Positions 61,903 through 64,000 of a DNA stretch of 64,000 nucleotides are shown here, in pieces (the first letter of the stretch is position 1; every line of letters begins with the position of its first letter). The stretch is from contig JAVBYI010000022.1 of NCBI GenBank assembly GCA_030824115.1, forward strand, positions 109,578-173,577, written 5' to 3'. A program made the translations under genes and the position numbers. The notes under the pieces are model-generated. The model had not been told where the DNA came from. It worked only from the letters and a program-made list of their open reading frames with translations, and did not search any database. The stretch comes from Rhodocyclaceae bacterium (GTDB lineage Bacteria > Pseudomonadota > Gammaproteobacteria > Burkholderiales > Rhodocyclaceae).

Positions 61903-62610
61903 CTAAATATCGTATTCGCGCAGTTGTCGGGCGTTGTTGATGGTGATCTGCTTGCCCTGCACGCTGATGAGTTTGGCTTCGGCCAGGTCATGGAAGATGC
62001 GCGACAGGGTTTCCGGGGTGAGGTTGAGGCGCGAGGCGATGATCTGTTTGGTGGTCGGTAGTGTCACCTGAATCTCGCCCTCGCCCAGTTCACCCGCATC
62101 CCCCGGGCATTGCTGGAGCAGGTAGCCCACGACGCGCTGCGCGCTGGAGCGCAGGGAGTAGGTTTCCACGTCCTGCAGCAGGCTGTGCAGGCGCAGCGAC
62201 AGGCCGGCCAGCATCATGTGGGCAAAGTTCGGTTCGGTTCTGATCAGTTCGAAGATGACGTCGCGCGGCACATGCAGCACCAGCGTGTCGCTGATCGCTT
62301 CGGCAAACACGGGATAGGGCTTGTCCATGAACATCACCGCCTCGCCGAAACTTTGCTTCGGGCCGATGATATCCACCACTTTCTCGTTGCCGGCCGACGA
62401 AGGAAAAGCCAGCTTCAGTTGGCCGAAGATCACCACGTAGAAGCCGCGCGGCAGATCGCCTTTCTGGAACAGCATTTCGCCACGTGCCAGCCGCTTCTCG
62501 CGCGCCTGGGCGGCCATCAGGTTGACGTGCTCCATCGACATTTGCTGAAACAACGGCAAGCGGGCCAACAACTCGGGGATGTCGACACGAAAATCGTTCG
62601 TATGCGTCAA
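61903..62610 (-). CDS. dnr: DNR-like Crp/Fnr-family regulator
   Basis: This 235-residue regulator has a sensor domain (EMLFQKGDLPRGFYVVIFGQLK, GPKQSFGEAVMF), a long dimer helix and a winged HTH with TKQIIASRLNLTPETLSRIFHD. The E-T-L-S-R residues match FNR/DNR reading of TTGAT. N-terminal iron-sulfur cysteines are missing, which points to a DNR-type, haem-based NO sensor. It starts at TTG 62610, with GGAG seven bases upstream. It lies downstream of nnrS, as in NO-responsive units, and is the best candidate to bind the anaeroboxes in this window. Confidence 0.85.
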   Translation of the reverse strand: MTHTNDFRVDIPELLARLPLFQQMSMEHVNLMAAQAREKRLARGEMLFQKGDLPRGFYVVIFGQLKLAFPSSAGNEKVVDIIGPKQSFGEAVMFMDKPYPVFAEAISDTLVLHVPRDVIFELIRTEPNFAHMMLAGLSLRLHSLLQDVETYSLRSSAQRVVGYLLQQCPGDAGELGEGEIQVTLPTTKQIIASRLNLTPETLSRIFHDLAEAKLISVQGKQITINNARQLREYDI

Positions 62611-62638
62611 TTCAATTCTCCAACCTGATGTGGGGTGA

Positions 62639-63793
62639 CTAATGTTCCCGTCCGTCGATACGCGGTGCCAGCAACATGGGGGCGAAACGCCACAGCAGTG
62701 TACCGAATCCGAGCAGCCATGCGGTGGCCGATAGATGCAAGGCCATGGTATAGCCCGCCGGGTACAACTGCGGCAGGACGACTCGGGCGAAGAGGCCGCC
62801 GATCAGCAGCCACAGGGCGAACTTGTCAGTTGCGCTGAAAACGATCTCCCGCCCGGTCATGCCCTGTGAAATTCGGATGATCATCGCCGGCAGCACCAGA
62901 CCCATGGCCCCGACGGTGAACACATGCACGCTGACGGTGCCAACCCAGGGCATCTCGGTGAGGCGGCCGAGCGCGGACAGGATCAGTTGCAGGACGATCA
63001 TCAGGTAGGCGAGATACATGATGCCGATGTCGAGGCGCGTCAGGGCACGATGCGGATGCCAGCCGAAGAATCGTTCGAGCAATAGCACCGCCAGCGCCAG
63101 CTCGCCCACCACGGCGACGGGCAGCGGCAGCCAGCCGGCAAACACCAGTAGCAGCGCCAGCCATTTGATCGGCATGTCGAGATTGGGATCGCGGCGAATC
63201 TCCAGCTTGAAGGCAAAGCGCATGTATTGCTGCTGGGTGCGTTCCAGCATGATGAGAATGATGACGCGGAACAGCGCCAGCGCCATGCCCCAGCCGAGCT
63301 GGAAATAATCGCCCTGCACAATCAGCAGCTTGGCGACGGGAAACAGCGGCAGGAGCACCCAGAAAAAATAGTTGTCGCTGCCATCCATGTGATGGCGCTG
63401 TTGCAGGAAGATTTGCAGCAGCATCACAATGACGGCCACTTGGAACAACAGGGTGGCCGTCCAGAACAGCACCGGTGGCCAGCCCGCCCCGAAACTTATC
63501 GCCACGCGATCGAGCAGCCACGCGGCCACCAGAAAGACCAGGGCCTTGCCGTGCCAGCCGCGCACGCCGATCCAGTTCTTGCTCGCTGTCAGCAAAAAGC
63601 CCCCAAGCCCGGCCCAGCCGAAACCGTAGAACATTTCGTGGACATGCCATTGCAAAGGTGAGACCGGAAATATCGGCGCTGGCAGGACGGCACCTGTGTA
63701 GAGCAGCACCCAGACCAGTGGCAAGCCAAGCCCGGTCAGGCAGGTGAGGATGAAGAAAGGACGGAAAGGGACCAGCCAGAGCGGATGTTTCAT
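62639..63793 (-). CDS. nnrS: NnrS family haem-copper membrane protein
   Basis: This 384-residue inner-membrane protein has about twelve TM segments. The NnrS signature is PFRPFF at the N-terminus, followed by WHVHEMFYGFGWA and the conserved HVFTVGAMGLV. NnrS proteins are linked to nitric oxide tolerance and denitrification. A repeat copy is read as AVLPAPIF in the first periplasmic loop. Two anaeroboxes precede it. It is co-directional with the DNR-like gene. Confidence 0.94.
   Translation of the reverse strand: MKHPLWLVPFRPFFILTCLTGLGLPLVWVLLYTGAVLPAPIFPVSPLQWHVHEMFYGFGWAGLGGFLLTASKNWIGVRGWHGKALVFLVAAWLLDRVAISFGAGWPPVLFWTATLLFQVAVIVMLLQIFLQQRHHMDGSDNYFFWVLLPLFPVAKLLIVQGDYFQLGWGMALALFRVIILIMLERTQQQYMRFAFKLEIRRDPNLDMPIKWLALLLVFAGWLPLPVAVVGELALAVLLLERFFGWHPHRALTRLDIGIMYLAYLMIVLQLILSALGRLTEMPWVGTVSVHVFTVGAMGLVLPAMIIRISQGMTGREIVFSATDKFALWLLIGGLFARVVLPQLYPAGYTMALHLSATAWLLGFGTLLWRFAPMLLAPRIDGREH
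63668..63692 (+). repeat. Dispersed 24-bp repeat, copy 19
   Basis: The core at 63672-63691 has two mismatches and is in the plus orientation on the minus-strand nnrS gene. It is read as AVLPAPIF between the first membrane segment and the WHVHEM motif. Confidence 0.8.
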
Positions 63794-63855
63794 TGTGCTT
63801 TAGTTGTATCAATAATCGATGGGGGACAGCATAAGGCAGACCGCTGGCAGCCACC

Positions 63856-63869
63856 TTGACCCATATCAG
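63856..63869 (+). promoter_or_regulatory. Second, weaker anaerobox in the nnrS divergent region
   Basis: TTGAC-CCAT-ATCAG has two mismatches to consensus. It is centred about 70 bp upstream of the nnrS start and so is well placed to activate nnrS. Confidence 0.45.
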
Positions 63870-63883
63870 CCCAAACCGACGAT

Positions 63884-63897
63884 TTGACTATCATCAA
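63884..63897 (+). promoter_or_regulatory. Anaerobox between nnrS and the next gene
   Basis: TTGAC-TATC-ATCAA has one mismatch, with the same TTGAC/ATCAA halves as the nosZ site. It is 73 bp before the plus-strand start at 63971 and about 91 bp before nnrS, so it can serve both directions. Confidence 0.62.
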
Positions 63898-63970
63898 GGC
63901 GAGGATGAGGGCAGATACCTAGAGTGCGCTCCACGTCACATTGGGTGGCGGAACATGACAAGGGGGCCCT

Positions 63971-64000
63971 ATGAGCGAAGCATTCACCACCTCGACGGCG
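63971..64000 (+). CDS. Start of an unidentified gene (cut by window edge)
   Basis: Ten codons are visible (MSEAFTTSTA). A strong AGGGGG ribosome site lies a few bases before the ATG. An anaerobox at 63884 is placed to activate it, so a denitrification or anaerobic gene is likely, but the product cannot be named from this fragment. Confidence 0.5.
   Translation, partial: MSEAFTTSTA

Overview
This window looks like a chromosomal segment of a GC-rich, facultatively denitrifying betaproteobacterium, most probably of the Rhodocyclales (Dechloromonas/Azonexus-like). The basis is the gene order (purN-DUF3108, hda-HAD-pcnB-folK, panBCD-trxA-rho-rpmE), protein similarity recalled from those families, and a clade II (Sec-exported) nitrous oxide reductase cluster. 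The lineage is an inference; no rRNA or tRNA gene is visible.

Layout. 1-2412 (minus strand): a DUF3108-type protein, purN, a lipoprotein and a DedA protein in one overlapping operon. 2.5-8.1 kb: a BaeSR-like two-component system, a double DUF1566 exported protein and an NMT1-PAS-GGDEF diguanylate cyclase, linked by an identical tandem TTCTCC box. 8.2-15.5 kb: mutL, miaA, ycgR, purM, hda, a HAD phosphatase and pcnB. 15.5-20.6 kb (minus): a TonB-dependent receptor, a YfiR protein and a hybrid histidine kinase, which together interrupt the pcnB-folK pair. 20.7-31.3 kb: folK, a DUF486 protein, panB, panC, panD, trxA, rho, rpmE, an ArnT-like transferase, orn (minus), a Ste24-like protease, rsgA and a glycosyltransferase-like gene.

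31.3-54.1 kb is the nitrous oxide respiration region. It starts with a Crp/Fnr regulator and copper delivery genes (PCuAC, SCO, FixH-like) on the minus strand. Divergent from them are nosZ, a CxxCH-bearing sensor kinase with a NarL-type regulator, two c-type cytochromes, nosB, nosD, nosG and nosH. A complete type I restriction-modification island follows (hsdM-rhuM-hsdS-hsdR-ygjP, minus strand), and then nosF, nosL, nosY and a thiol-disulfide protein. The restriction island therefore splits the nos operon. Next come ubiE and menA (menaquinone, the likely electron donor for NosGH), a Tsx/OmpK-like porin and a bile-acid-symporter-family transporter. A second nosD with a dihaem cytochrome and a second SCO protein follows, then an HTH-PAS protein, a DNR-like regulator and nnrS. 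Six good anaeroboxes (TTGAT-N4-ATCAA type) mark nosZ, the cytochromes and nnrS as one probable DNR/FNR regulon.

The most unusual signal is a dispersed repeat of about 24 bp (AAA, then GTCGGCGCTGGCGGGACGGC, then A). It occurs 19 times in 64 kb, in both orientations, and mostly inside genes as an in-frame peptide ([15 protein letters not shown] or RRPASADF). It is missing from the two likely inserted blocks. Copies lie at both edges of the restriction island in inverted orientation. It could be a DNA-uptake-type sequence or a miniature mobile or recombinogenic element; the sequence alone does not decide.
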